The notes beneath the pieces were generated by a model, which did not search any database, was not told the origin of the DNA, and worked only from the letters and a program-made list of their open reading frames with translations. The position numbers and the translations under genes were made by a program. A stretch of 64,000 nt of DNA from Sympetrum striolatum (taxonomy: Eukaryota; Arthropoda; Insecta; Odonata; Libellulidae). The stretch spans positions 4,278,001 to 4,342,000 of the forward strand of contig OX388341.1 of the NCBI GenBank assembly GCA_947579665.1, written 5' to 3'. This document shows, piece after piece, positions 21,931-33,655 of the stretch; position 1 is the first letter of the stretch, and every line of letters starts with the position of its first letter.

Positions 21931-22260
21931 CAAGCATATTGATAACTCATATCATAACATATTGATAACATCATATCGAGAGGGTCCTAAAAAGAAAAAA
22001 ATGGATTGAAATTATTCTTAAAATTCAACGCAATTTAACCGTCCAACATTGAACCCGGGTCTTTTGGATGATACCTAGTATGCAACACAATAGAAGATCC
22101 CCATCTCTAACTATGTGTGAAAATTCAAACAGAGATATTAGCTGAAACTGCCTCAAACAACGTCCTACTTTTCCCTTATATTCTTTATGTGAGAAATGTT
22201 AATGTAGTCTGGCATCGAGCCAAGGAACAGAATGGTCTTATATCATTTTTTTCTTAAACG
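21905..22260 (-). repeat. tRNA-like repeat array, partial copy 4 (inverted against copy 3)
   Basis: Follows copy 3 tail to tail. gcatactgcaagca (21934-21947) mirrors the end of copy 3, and B-box-like motifs lie near 22055 and 22212 on the minus strand. Copies 3 and 4 together form an imperfect palindrome around 21900. Confidence 0.6.
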
Positions 22261-22329
22261 GAGTCCCAATTATTATTTATTCACTGTTAAATAATGAAAC
22301 CTAGGTTATTTTCTTTGGAAAATAGAGCT

Positions 22330-23005
22330 AATACTCTATATTCTTGAATACTATAGCTATGAGATATGGAATAGTTGATTCCATATGTTACACCAATTAC
22401 CCTGCTAAATGTATTTACGTGAGGAGTGATAAAGAAGTAAACCCTAAAAGTAAGAACAATATTTTATTATTTTTATGTACTAAAATCGATCCTCATTTTA
22501 AATTTTGTTGTATATACCAAGTTAATTTCATTTTTTGCCCAATGGCAAAATAATGTGATTCATTCTTCCAATTATTTATCTACAAATTCTTTCAGGGTGC
22601 CACTTTCAAAATGAAATAGCCCTGACAGCATCACATCCCATTACTAGTTGGCATAAAAACTAAGGGAGGTGAGTATCTTAAAAAGTTAGGCATGAATTAA
22701 ATCTAACTTAAAAGTAATGGCATCCTGTCAGGGAAGTGAATATACTGTGAAAGGGCAAGGCATGAGCTACTTCTGCAATGCTAATTATATGAGAAATAGA
22801 GCCGGTGGTTCCTTAAATTAGAACAATTATGTTGATAAATATATTTACAAAGAGAGTGATTGAGAAGTGCATACTGGTGACAAGAGCAATATTTTATTCA
22901 TGCTTCACTTGCACCCGTTATAGATACTCATTTTAAAATTTGGTGTTGATATCTAGTTAAGTTTATGTTTTTACCCAATGCCAAAACCATAGGATACATT
23001 TATTT
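22330..23005. repeat. Diverged tandem duplication, about 430-bp unit
   Basis: 22400-22567 and 22830-23003 align in order (gcaatattttatt, ctcattttaaa, acccaatg.caaaa) with moderate divergence. Nothing indicates coding. Confidence 0.45.
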
Positions 23006-25800
23006 GACCTATATTAAATTACTTGGAACTGATTCGACATCCTGCATATTTCTCATTAGAGATAAAAAATAAAATAAAGGACCACCAGCAGTCTCTCAGA
23101 AAGTATCAATTCTTCAGCTGATGTGGAAGCTGAAATAGATGCAGAAATATGTGATGTGTGTATTTTTATATCTTTCCAGTAATATGAATACAAAATGAAC
23201 CATTGAGATTGTTAGATTGTGTTTCAGATGCACAAAAGGAAAGATCTTATTTTCTTCCTTTTTATGACTGTGCTAAACTTCCTTTGCCAAGGTGAAGACC
23301 TACATTTTATGATCACTGAAGTCAGTGAAGTTGTTCCATTAGGTATTTCATTAAAATAAATTATCTGTTGCTGAGAATTCTCATGATACCATGAGAATCA
23401 GTTTGGTTAATATTTGAGCCTTTTGCTAGCTACAAGGAAGCTCAAGGAAGTTCAAGTGGTTCAGGGGAATCCATTTAGTGTAGGTGTTTTCTCTGGTGTG
23501 AAATTATCCATCAAATGAAGGAATTAACTTAGAGATAACAGATATAAAAATATATGTTGAATCTAATTTATGTACTGCAGAACTTATATTAAGTAGGAAT
23601 AACTTATCACATTTGTTCAGATGTCATAGGAAAGGTAAAAAACAAGGCACCTCCCACCCATACTTTTTTACTGTACATAAAGTCAAGATTGTTACATTTT
23701 AAGTACAGGAAACCTCCGACTAATGCAAATAGTATGATTAGGACAACAGTTCCTGAGTAATTAGGAGGTCCCTCAATTGCATGCCTGTTCTTTCCCCAAT
23801 CCACTCTGCAATTGCTTCAGCAGCAAACCATACTTTCTCATTGTGTCACTGTGTTTAGGCTCTCCTTTTGCTGGAAAATGCATGAAAACTGGAGCAGTGT
23901 TGATTCGAAGGGTTTGGAAAATATCAGATCCTTTGTCAAAATCCACAAGGGCAAAGAATAATTTATTAGAATGAAGTTGAGAATAGCAACAATTAAAAAT
24001 TCATGACATGCAGTCACACTATTTATTTTATTAACATCCGTTGAAGAGTATTTAACATACATTTAATAGGGGCAAATCGACCATATCATGAAATATTCTC
24101 ATGGGCCTATTTTGCAATTCCTATAGATTTTGTAAGCTTTCATCATAGGCACCAAATTATATGGATGAACAATATTCAAAGTTAGGCAAAATAAATATAG
24201 TTTATCAAAATATTAGTCCATGAACTTCAATGTTTAGCATGTTAATGTGCTGCGTTAATTTTGGCCAGGTGTGTACTTTGCTATGTCCGTGTACCTGCTA
24301 CGAATGAATATCTTTACTTTACTAGTCATCCATATTTTCAGTTAAATCAAAAATTCCCATACATACAGTAACAAAAAATTTAGTCTAGAGTGAAATTATT
24401 CAGTTTTTATCAATCATCCCTTTGCAATTTTGACATAACCTAACATAAAAATTAGCATTTACAGTAATATTACTGAAGAAAACCATCACCTTCGTGTATA
24501 TACCTAAGATAAGTTAGTTAATAAACGTCTACTTCCAAATTATGTATGTGGCCACAATCGTCCATAAAATCAGTGGGTGCTTCAAGTTTTAGTATATATT
24601 TCCTTCTGTAATCCTTCACCTCTTGCAAGACCACTCACAGATGGTGTGATTTCTTTATCAGTATCACTCTCACTTGAAAAGGCTGCACTAGTGATGGGCA
24701 ATATGTGAACAAGTCAGTTGAAATGAGGGACTCAGCAAACAGAGTTGTAAGGGACTTGGATTTGGTGTGTCCTTCTCCTCTCTAGGCACGCAACACTCAT
24801 TTTCAGCTCTCTCTACGCACACGACTATTTCTATGTGACAATTCTTCTGCTCTCCCTCCTTCTCCTTTATGTACGTTTATTCATACTTTTTAAATAATTC
24901 TTAACAAGAAGAAATATGTGAGAGAGATACCTATTAAAAGTGGTGGGATTATTCTAAAAATTTGCAAAAGCTGGAAGAGTACATATAATACAGCATATTT
25001 GTATTGCCCTTTTAGCACCAAGATAAAGGTTTCGAGTCCATCCTGAATGGGTTTTTTCCACTTATGGCAACGATGCTACCTTGGTGTGCAAAAGTAAAAT
25101 AAAAGAGTTGACCTAATAATTCTACATTAATTGTTTATAAAGATTCCTTTCTCCACTCATCTAAAGAAAAGGAGGAAGGTATTCTATCAGTAGAAAAGAG
25201 ACCAGTGCCTGTATATAAATTCACACTGCCACAGATGTCGAGAGATTCAAAAGCCTACAGGCACTAATAGGATTAAGAATTGGAATCATTTCAGAAGCAA
25301 GCAGCACCCACACATGAATTGTATGGGGTATGGACACACAAAAAATTTCTGCAACCTAAAATTTTTAACATAAAGGAATATAAGAGAGCCATCTCCAATT
25401 ACCCTACAAAGTAAGGATGGAGGTTTTAATTAAAAGAAATCCGGCGTTCCGAAAAGGAATATAGTCGAGAGAGAGAAAGAGTTTACTGAGTCTTTGCTAA
25501 GTTCCATTGGAACTGAGTTAGAACTGAACTTTCATTCGAACGGAGGCAAAAAGAAAACAGCAATGGCGATGAAGAAGAAGTGGCAAAGAAGAACATTTTG
25601 GATTTGAACCAAGGTACTTCCCGGCAGGGACCTCAAATTGCCTATCTATGAGTAAGCCCTTTCCCTCTCGATGAATATTCCCTCCTTTGGAAACGAGGTG
25701 GTCATTTGTCAACTCCCCATTCTAATACGTGCATTCTCATATTAGGATTCCAATACTTCGTTAGTTTTATTTTTTAAAATTCCAAGTGCAATAAAGACAC
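23006..25800. other. Intergenic AT-rich DNA, nothing firm
   Basis: No open frame with recognisable motif. A weak inverted pair (gaaacctccgactaat near 23709 and ttaggaggtccct near 23761) could be a small decayed element. Confidence 0.35.
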
Positions 25801-25809
25801 TACAATATA

Positions 25810-26590
25810 CAACTCCCATCGATAAAGGGACCAGATTTCTGATCTGCTCAACCGGGACAAACCGTCACTTCTCCTGAAGCATAGGCAATTTTACATGCGT
25901 GTATGTGTGTATGTATATATGTATCGATGTATACATGGCGAAATTGGGACAAAAAATGTAGATGTTAAGCAAAAAAGGCTTTTTAAGCCGATTTCAAAAA
26001 CATAACCACAAAAAATGTTTAGGCGTGAATTGAGAACAATAAAAAAGTACAAGAAAATGACCAACAATTTTGTTGCGAAACTCAACAAGGAGTGACCAGG
26101 AGGACATTTAGGAATGAACCGATCATTAAATTACGTTGATCCAGAACTACACTTATATTATAGAAGGAAATTGGAATTGAAGAAATTTTTCTGCTCAGTG
26201 AAAACGAACTTAAGTATTGGTAGGCTTACGAATTGTTCGGTTCATGATTAAAATATAACTTTTGCTGAAAATTATTCAATGTATTACTTTGATTTTTAAA
26301 ATAGTTTAAAATGGTATATATTGACTTTAACTAAATAATTTTATCCTTTTTTGTTTTTGCAGTTACTGTATTAAACATAATTACGGATTTTTCATGTAAG
26401 ATGCTGTTTCAACCATTATTTTTACAAGCGTTTTAAAAATAGACTAAAAAATTTAAAAGACAAGCTGATTATTTTGATAGCATAAATCCAAAGACCGGTA
26501 CAAAGTAGTATTTTTGTTAATTTCTCGGGACACCGGGACAAACGCCCCAAAACCGGTACTGTTCCGGCCAAACCGGCACCTATGGTCACC
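25810..26590. mobile_element. Possible DNA-transposon remnant
   Basis: Both ends contain CCGGGACAAAC-type sequence: accgggacaaaccgtc near 25851, and caccgggacaaacgccccaa near 26530. The surroundings are otherwise AT-rich. The two are not cleanly inverted, so boundaries and class are uncertain. Confidence 0.25.
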
Positions 26591-26979
26591 TTACCCACCG
26601 AGCAACGGACGATATTCTCACGTTAGTCGACATCAGTGTTTGCTGATCGGCGATCTTGATCGAGATGTAATTTCGAAATTCGCATTGACTGAATTTCCTT
26701 TTCAGCGAATAAAACTCCATTGGATGCTAAATTTATCTGACTGAATCGTGTAATTAGTGTTCGTGCCATCAAGAAGTACGCGTGAACGAGGTCTTACTGC
26801 ATATCCGCCCGATATCTAAGCCTTAAAGTACGAACTCAGCCGCACTAAAAGTGTACGACCACCGGGCACCACACATTATTACGTCATAAAAGGCTTCGAA
26901 GTGAGAGAGGAGAAATATGTATTGCGCTCGGGTGCCGACACCGGGGCGCGGCTCTGGGATTGACGAATCCAGGTAAATA

Positions 26980-27108
26980 TGCCACTGGTAAAAATTCCGC
27001 TGGTAAAAATGCCACTGGTAAAAATGCCACTGGTAAAAATGCCACTGGTAAAAATGCCACTGGTAAAAATGCCACTGGTAAAAATGCCAGGGTAAAAATG
27101 CCACCCAA
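26980..27108. repeat. 15-bp minisatellite, about nine units
   Basis: Unit atgccactggtaaaa in direct tandem, with point variants in the first two and last units. Since 15 is divisible by three, frames on both strands stay open through it, giving false repetitive peptides (GKNAT, LPVAF, QWHFY). 27105-27165 (caacccatcggcttttat) and 27206-27255 are a related duplicate just downstream. Parts of the unit reappear inverted at 27495-27510. Confidence 0.9.
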
Positions 27109-27255
27109 CTCAACCCATCGGCTTTTATCGGCCAAAATTATCTTTAAGTGCAGAGAATATGACAACAATTACATACGATTTAATTAAAGGAACCCCGCCC
27201 ACCCCACTCAACCCATCCGCTTTTAGCCAAAGTTATCTTTAAGTGCCAATTGGAA

Positions 27256-28090
27256 AGCAATGCCGCTATGCGATCTAATAATTATGGCATATTCCATTGT
27301 CAATATGGCCTTAAACGTCGTCAAATGGTGTATTATAGCGTTAAGATGATTATAGCATTCTATACAGGAGTAACTACAACAATATGAGCCGTTGTCAAAA
27401 TGGTCTTTATAACATTTTCAAAATAGTTATGTCCCCCCGTGAAAATTCTGCTGCGGTATTTTTACCTATCAAAAAGTGTGACATTTTAACCGTGGCATTT
27501 TTACCGCGCACTGGAATTGACAACCACCGACTTATCAGCATTATTTCGTTCTGCAAACATTTCATGGATGCGAGTGTGAAACCTAGCGTGAGATTCAGTT
27601 TGAAATAGATTTCATATCTTTCAAGTGCATCTTTCAATCTTCAGACACTGCCAGACCATTCAAACTTCAGTCAAATATCACTCTAAAAGAATACCTGATC
27701 ACTTGCACAAAATTTGGCATCTGCACTGCCAAATTAGGCATTTTAGATTCTATTATGAAAGGCAGGTTTTAATTCCATCATGCTTCCACGGATACTTCTT
27801 TCCCTATACTTTTCTGATAAAAAGCCGCATGAGAAATACGCATTGCTTCCGTCAATTGCTCTGACTTAAGATAACGAGGCTCGTGGCCGCGCCTACGAAG
27901 GTGAAGCCACCGCACCTGGGCGTTGTCGCCCTTGGTGACTCCAAGCGGTTGAATTGGATGAGGCGGAGAGACGTGAGTGAACACATTTTTTGGAACAAAT
28001 TTCCCATTTTCTGGTATCTTCTATCAATGACCGTCGCACTTTGTATGGTGCAAGCGAAATTTATATGACTGTCCATTTTAAATGCTATGC
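27256..28090. other. Mixed region, no gene assigned
   Basis: Contains a GC-richer stretch (27870-27980) open on both strands, with no family I recognise. It may be a repeat. No other feature was seen. Confidence 0.3.
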
Positions 28091-28169
28091 AACGTATTAA
28101 TCAAATAACAGGAGGTTCGCAATCCCTCAACGTGTGCACTCCGGGGGTCGAATCTCTTTCAAAACACCC

Positions 28170-28209
28170 GCACCAAAGGAAATACGGACATTCTTATTTC
28201 CTTTGGTGC
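28170..28209. repeat. 14-bp perfect inverted repeat
   Basis: gcaccaaaggaaat at 28170-28183 and atttcctttggtgc at 28196-28209 with a 12-base loop. It could be an RNA hairpin or chance. There is no T-run, so it is not a terminator-like structure. Confidence 0.6.
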
Positions 28210-29490
28210 TTGCTTCGCAACGAGTGTAGGGACATCACACTAATCCAATGTGACGATAAAATGACAAAAAATCGGTTTATTTCACAATTTTCACAAATCA
28301 ATTACTCATGTTACTTAGTTCTGTCGCCTCCTCACTAAGTCGAATTCATTGCGCATGTCGCAACTCCAATTTCACCTTTCGCCTCGCTGCCAAAAATCCT
28401 CATTTCACAACGATTCCCTTCTCCGTTCATTCGGAGAAATGTGATTCTGATGTTCATTTCTTCGATCGTTTATGCGAAAATAAGGTCGAATTCAGAGGCG
28501 AGAATTTGCGTGATTTCACCTTCTATTAAGCCTGGCATTAAGTTCGGGTATAATGTCTCCGGATGCACGTCATTACGTTAGGCTTAACAGGAAGTTTAAT
28601 TGAATTTAATAATTTGCTACAGTCAAAACTTAATTTTTGCGCCGAAGAACAATTTTTGGAGTGCAATGGAATTATCTCTGCATTGCTAAGAAAAGGGACT
28701 TTAAAATGCCATGTTAATACTATTCGAATGACCCCTTAGAGTGAACATTCCTCACGAAGAATAATGAGCTAGGGAGTGGAATAGAGGAGAACGTATTCCA
28801 CTATTCATTTCTTCAAATTTTCTTATTCGCCCGTTAATGTCTCTAAATAAAATTCCGTCAAAATGGCATTTACGAAGAATGAATTGCACGCCTGTGGAAG
28901 AGCAGTTTAAAAATACCCAACCGTAAACTGGTCTAAATGACCACATGCAAACAGTACGTGTTTACAAACACTTTATGAATAATTAAACACTTGATATAAA
29001 ATTTAATTAGGATCCCTCGTTCAGTTCCACTCAAAAACACACAGCAAATCTTCCATGGAATTGTCGAAAAAATGTCTACGAATTTTTTGATTGGATTTCG
29101 ACTTTCTTAATGTTCTCGAAGGACTGCAGTTATTACGATTAAGGAAGGAATATAATTCATGTAGAAATTAAGTTGAACGATAATTTCTCGTAATATATAC
29201 AATGTAAGGAATTACAATTGCAATTCAGCTGCCGCCCTCCCCAGTGCGAATTTCGAAAATCACCACCGAAAAGTACTGAGAACCTATACGCATATGTACC
29301 TAAAATTGGCTACGACAATTTGATTATTTTGAACATTTCCTCGCTCGACTTTCGATATATTTATCTGAAAATGAGAAAATGCGTATAAGACAACAAAAAA
29401 GTGAAATAGGAGCGATCCCTCGAATCCGTCCGAGCGGCAGGTCGCCCCTCTTCCCCTCCCCGACTTCCCAGCGTTCTCCCTCACCAGTGT
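28210..29490. other. Unassigned region upstream of the Jockey LINE
   Basis: No recognisable coding or repeat partner. Base composition rises in GC towards 29430, before the LINE begins. Confidence 0.35.
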
Positions 29491-29500
29491 TCCTACATAA

Positions 29501-29950
29501 ACCACGAGCAATCAGCGCTCATCCCATTATCCAACTCATGATTGCAAAAAATCAAAAGAAGACGACGCGCAATGCTTCAATTGTAAACAAAAACATCCGG
29601 CCAATTACCGAGGTTGTCAAGCTTTCATCGCGGCAAAGCAGGCCCTTTTAAACCGCAATAAACTCGCGCCGAGGCCTAATCTCCCCACCTCCACTCAAAA
29701 CTTCCCACCCCTACCGGCTCCGTCATACAGCCAAGCTCTCTCTGCCCGCACGACCCCTACCCCCTCCACCTCTAATCCCTATCAGCCTCTCCTTACACAG
29801 GAAACAACCACTCCATGTAATGACTTAAATGAAACCCAAGACCTAATTCATTGGACCATAAATATTATCACTAAAATCAAAAATCTCCCCACGATACAAG
29901 AAAAAAAATTATTTATTTTGACCCAAATTTTGCAAATTCATGGGATATAA
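29501..29950 (+). CDS. LINE ORF1 C-terminal part (zinc-knuckle nucleic-acid-binding protein)
   Basis: The frame holding CFNCKQKHPANYRGC (29573-29617) is open from 29501 to TAA 29948-29950. This Cys-X2-Cys-X4-His-X4-Cys knuckle with ANYRGC is typical of Jockey ORF1 (Gag-like) proteins. A preceding HPTHDC-like stretch (29525-29542) may be the end of another knuckle. Downstream it is Pro/Ser/Thr-rich. It ends IHGI and overlaps the ORF2 start by 11 nt, as often seen in these LINEs. The N-terminal half is missing. Confidence 0.75.
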   Translation, partial: TTSNQRSSHYPTHDCKKSKEDDAQCFNCKQKHPANYRGCQAFIAAKQALLNRNKLAPRPNLPTSTQNFPPLPAPSYSQALSARTTPTPSTSNPYQPLLTQETTTPCNDLNETQDLIHWTINIITKIKNLPTIQEKKLFILTQILQIHGI

Positions 29951-32630
29951 AATTCTTTCATGGAACTGCCAAGCCATAAAAAATAAACTGGGCGAACTTC
30001 TAGACTTCCTCCAATCCTGGGATATTGATATATGCCTGCTACAGGAAACACAATTAAAAATCCAACAAAAGCTCTTCACTCCTGAATACCATCTAATTAG
30101 GAACGATAGAAATACCCAAGGAGGAGGAGTAGCCATACTTGTAAAAAACAACATCCCCCACAACATCCTACCCAGAAAAAAAATAAATATAATAGAACAT
30201 GTCGGAATAAGTATCAAATGCCAGTCCAATAACATAAACATCTATAGCATATACGTCCCGCCAAAAAGAAAATACTCATCAGATTCACTTCGACAGGAAC
30301 TTGTTCATATCCTTTCTCTCCCCGGCAATAATATCTTTTCGGGAGACTGGAACTCTAAACACGAACTGTGGGGATCAATGTCTCAAAATCAAAATGGACA
30401 ACTCTTAGCCAACCTCATTCCAGAACTCAACTCTGACAACCAATTCATTATCACCCACTCTCCCGCCCAACCAACTCATACTCACTGCAACAAATCGTCT
30501 GATATCCTTGACTTTTGCATCACTAACCACATCCATCAAGCACTTTTCCCCACAGTATTATATGAATTTAATTCCGATCACTACCCAATATATTTTCAAA
30601 TCGACTCCACAACTAATCCCCTTCCCCCTACATTACACACAACCACCAACTGGAATAAATTTTACGAATACATCCACAACCATATCTCGTCCATTCACCT
30701 TCTACAGGAACACTCCCCCGAGCACATTGATATGCAAGTTAAGCTTATAACAGATTTAATTAATATAGCCAAAAATAATTCCTCCAGATCATATAACAAA
30801 CCTCAGCCAAAACTTAAACTACCCCAGTCCACACTAAATCATATCAAACTCCGCAACAAGTACAGAAGACAATATCGCACCTATAGGCAACCCATCGACA
30901 GACACCTGTATCTAGAATACAAGAAGCTAGTACGAAAAGACATCCAGAGCTTACGTAACAAAATCTGGCTGGATAAAATAAGTTCGTCCACATTTGAAAA
31001 CAGAGAATTATGGAAAATCTCTAAGGCACTCTCAGCCCCGACCTCCCCCTCCATTCCGCTACTTCAAAATGATATCCTATATGATGATCCCGCCAACAAA
31101 GCAAATATATTCGCCGATTACCTTGCCGACATAATGAAATCTCCACCCACAAATGCTATTGACATCCCTATCATCAACCAATACAAGGTAATAGACCATA
31201 CCCCCCCATCCGAACCTAAACTTACCAACCCTCCGGAAATCTTAAATCACATCAAAAAACTCAAATCACGAAAGGCCCCCGGCCACGATAATATCACAAA
31301 TTATATGCTAAAACAACTCTCATCCATCCCCTACTTTCTGCTTTTACTTTCTGACCTTTTTAACGCATGTCTTCTGACCTCTTATTTCCCCTCCTCCTGG
31401 AAAAAAGGACTTGTCATCTTGTTCCCTAAACCTCAAAAAGACCCTACTCTAGCCCAAAACTATCGACCAATTTCCCTCCTACCCACCCTATCAAAATTAT
31501 TTGAAATCTCCATCCTAGCACGACTGAAATCATTCCTTTCAGAGCACCAAATTATTATTAACGAACAAATGGGCTTCAGAGATCGACACTCAACGAATCA
31601 CCAATTGCTCCACCTAATTGACTCCATTGCAACAGGCATAAACTTTGGGAAAAAAACAGCCCACACAGTATTTCTAGATGTTGAGAAAGCTTTTGACAAA
31701 GTATGGCACGAAGGCCTCATATGCAAGTTAATTAACATTAACCTCCCAACCTATCTAGTCAAAATTATAAAAAAATTTTTAAACAATCGACAAATTCAAG
31801 TAAAAATACATAGTACCCTCTCTAGTACTAAAACTTTAACAGCTGGCCTACCGCAAGGCTCCACCCTTAGCCCATTACTCTTTAATTGTTATATAAACGA
31901 CATTCCCACCTCTCCCAGAATACAGAACCTGCTCTTCGCCGATGATACAGCCTTTCTAACGCAGTCCATTTACCCTGACACCTCATGCAATAGATTGAAC
32001 TCCCACCTGCGAAAATACCACGAATGGTGCACCAAGTGGAAAATCACAGTCAACCCCACTAAAAGCTCCTACATGTTTTTCAACATCTTCCGCACCAAAC
32101 GCACCACTATACCTATAACTATGAATAATACTCCCATACCAATAGCAAAGAAACACAAATTCCTAGGGGTGACCCTCACCCCAACACTCAATTGGACCAC
32201 ACATATTAACCAAGCCATAGCTAAAGCTACTTATAGACAAAATTTACTGCTACCTCTCTTCTCCAAAAAAAACTCCCTTTCAGCAGACACTAAACTTAGG
32301 ATAATCCATTCTTACGTCATCCCAATACTATTATATGCTTGTCCCATCATATTCAACACAACCAAAAGTAATCTAAAAAAACTGGAAACCACATACAATA
32401 GATTAATTAGAATAGCCACCAATACTAATAGATTGGTTAGGCTACAAGAAATAAAAAGAATCCACAAACTAACTACATTAAAGGATAAGGCAATTAAAAT
32501 AGTCCAAAAATTTCACAAAAAACTCTCCCTAGTAAATAACCCTCTAGTTCATAGGATATGGTGCTCTGCCCCGAGGAAAAGACGGAAAAAAGACAGAATA
32601 AAAAACACAATTAACATCCTGGACCTATAA
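29940..32630 (+). CDS. LINE ORF2: endonuclease and reverse transcriptase
   Basis: 896 codons without a break. The N-terminal apurinic-like endonuclease has WNCQ (8-11), QET with E36, GDWN with D136 and SDH with H214. The reverse transcriptase contains KAPGHDNI, NYRPISLLP, FLDVEKAFDKVWH, GLPQGSTLSPLLF and the catalytic FADD at 666-669. A thumb and tail with FLGVTL and basic residues follow. All catalytic residues are present, so target-primed reverse transcription could still occur if ORF1 were supplied. An alternative is the related I or R1 clade, but the order and the ORF1 knuckle fit Jockey best. Confidence 0.93.
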   Translation: MGYKILSWNCQAIKNKLGELLDFLQSWDIDICLLQETQLKIQQKLFTPEYHLIRNDRNTQGGGVAILVKNNIPHNILPRKKINIIEHVGISIKCQSNNINIYSIYVPPKRKYSSDSLRQELVHILSLPGNNIFSGDWNSKHELWGSMSQNQNGQLLANLIPELNSDNQFIITHSPAQPTHTHCNKSSDILDFCITNHIHQALFPTVLYEFNSDHYPIYFQIDSTTNPLPPTLHTTTNWNKFYEYIHNHISSIHLLQEHSPEHIDMQVKLITDLINIAKNNSSRSYNKPQPKLKLPQSTLNHIKLRNKYRRQYRTYRQPIDRHLYLEYKKLVRKDIQSLRNKIWLDKISSSTFENRELWKISKALSAPTSPSIPLLQNDILYDDPANKANIFADYLADIMKSPPTNAIDIPIINQYKVIDHTPPSEPKLTNPPEILNHIKKLKSRKAPGHDNITNYMLKQLSSIPYFLLLLSDLFNACLLTSYFPSSWKKGLVILFPKPQKDPTLAQNYRPISLLPTLSKLFEISILARLKSFLSEHQIIINEQMGFRDRHSTNHQLLHLIDSIATGINFGKKTAHTVFLDVEKAFDKVWHEGLICKLININLPTYLVKIIKKFLNNRQIQVKIHSTLSSTKTLTAGLPQGSTLSPLLFNCYINDIPTSPRIQNLLFADDTAFLTQSIYPDTSCNRLNSHLRKYHEWCTKWKITVNPTKSSYMFFNIFRTKRTTIPITMNNTPIPIAKKHKFLGVTLTPTLNWTTHINQAIAKATYRQNLLLPLFSKKNSLSADTKLRIIHSYVIPILLYACPIIFNTTKSNLKKLETTYNRLIRIATNTNRLVRLQEIKRIHKLTTLKDKAIKIVQKFHKKLSLVNNPLVHRIWCSAPRKRRKKDRIKNTINILDL

Positions 32631-32639
32631 CTAAGCCAA

Positions 32640-32752
32640 GTTATAAAAATATAAAAATTAAAAAAAAAATTAAAAAATTAAAAAAAAAATTAAAATAATA
32701 AATAAAAAAAATAAAAAATAATAATAAATAAAAATAAAATAATAAAAAAAAA
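32640..32752 (+). repeat. A-rich simple sequence at the LINE 3' end
   Basis: Long runs of A interrupted by single T or C (aaaaaaaattaaaaaatta). Probably the decayed or templated poly(A) tail of the LINE. Confidence 0.75.
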
Positions 32753-32939
32753 TGGAATGTACACCAGCCTGCAAAAAATATGAAACGAGGGGGCATCACC
32801 AGAAAATAAATTTTAATCTAAATTTAAGTTAACTTTAGATACTAAAAATATCTTTACTAGGCCCATTTCTAGACTTCATGAGACAAAAAATACCAAAACC
32901 ACTTCCGTTACTTGATTTGATTGTGAGAAACCTAATGTA

Positions 32940-33655
32940 AAGGGCGACACCTACTGAGACGCCACTGCGGTGGTAACGGTACTTAGACGCATAGGACAAC
33001 CCGATCGTCGCTCATCCCATTCTGCGACTCAACGTGAGGATCGACGAGACGTCGAGCGGAGACCCCTCGACAGCGAACACCTGATCTACTCGAGACTCCT
33101 CGGCGACGACCTTCCATTGCCTCATTACTTCAGAAGAGGTTTCTTCCGCACCTCCTGAGTTTGACGCGGAAGATTTTCTTTCGAAACAAGACTGTTTTTC
33201 GGGAGAATGAGTTCGAGACAGTTCCACCGAGAGAAATACCCAACGCTTCGCGGAAGAACTCCAGAAAACCAAAGGACCAGTCACCGGAGGAATCATCTCA
33301 TTCCTGTCAAATCCACGCCGTTTTCCTGCAGTTAGAAATATCTGGACCATTCGATCCATGACGGAGAGTTGAATTGCGGAGATGACCGATCGAACTCTTT
33401 TCTGAAAGTCCACGTTTTGACAGCTCTGAAGATCGTCAGCCGAATTCCCTGTGTTCTAAAAACATTCTCGACAAAATCGACGACGAAAAAAGAATTCCCC
33501 TACGGATAGAAGCTTCTGCTGAGCATCGGAATCTCCAGCCCCCAGTTAAGAAGATCGAGAAGAAAGTGAGTGGTTTTAGTGTTGTGAGCTATGGTCATTT
33601 TAGTGCATAATAGTGAAAATAGTGAAGTGACTTCAAGAGGAGGTTCAGTACGCCG
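32940..33655 (+). promoter_or_regulatory. GC/CpG-richer segment, possible promoter and 5' UTR
   Basis: CpG-rich relative to the window (cgacgagacgtcgagcgga, ctcggcgacgacc). It lies directly upstream of an ATG in good context (gccgATGG at 33656) and good donor sites. Frames are open on both strands for 60-130 codons but match nothing I know. It could be a CpG-type promoter of a host gene or an unrecognised repeat. Confidence 0.35.

Larger units (their letters stand above)
29501..32760 (+). mobile_element. Jockey-clade LINE, 5' truncated, ORF2 intact
   Basis: The last part of ORF1, a full ORF2 and an A-rich 3' tail (32640-32752). The 5' limit is set by where the ORF1 frame begins to be open, and could lie a little further upstream in a shifted frame. 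The preserved ORF2 points to a recent insertion. It lies about 900 bp upstream of the exon candidates at 33656. Confidence 0.85.

Noticed and set aside
26823..27187. Repetitive proteins encoded on both strands
   Set aside because: They are translations of the 15-bp minisatellite, open only because the unit is a multiple of three.
27870..28076. Coding exon on either strand in a GC-richer patch
   Set aside because: Frames lack ATG, splice partners and recognisable motifs.
29909..30241. 110-codon minus-strand frame
   Set aside because: Antisense of the LINE endonuclease domain.
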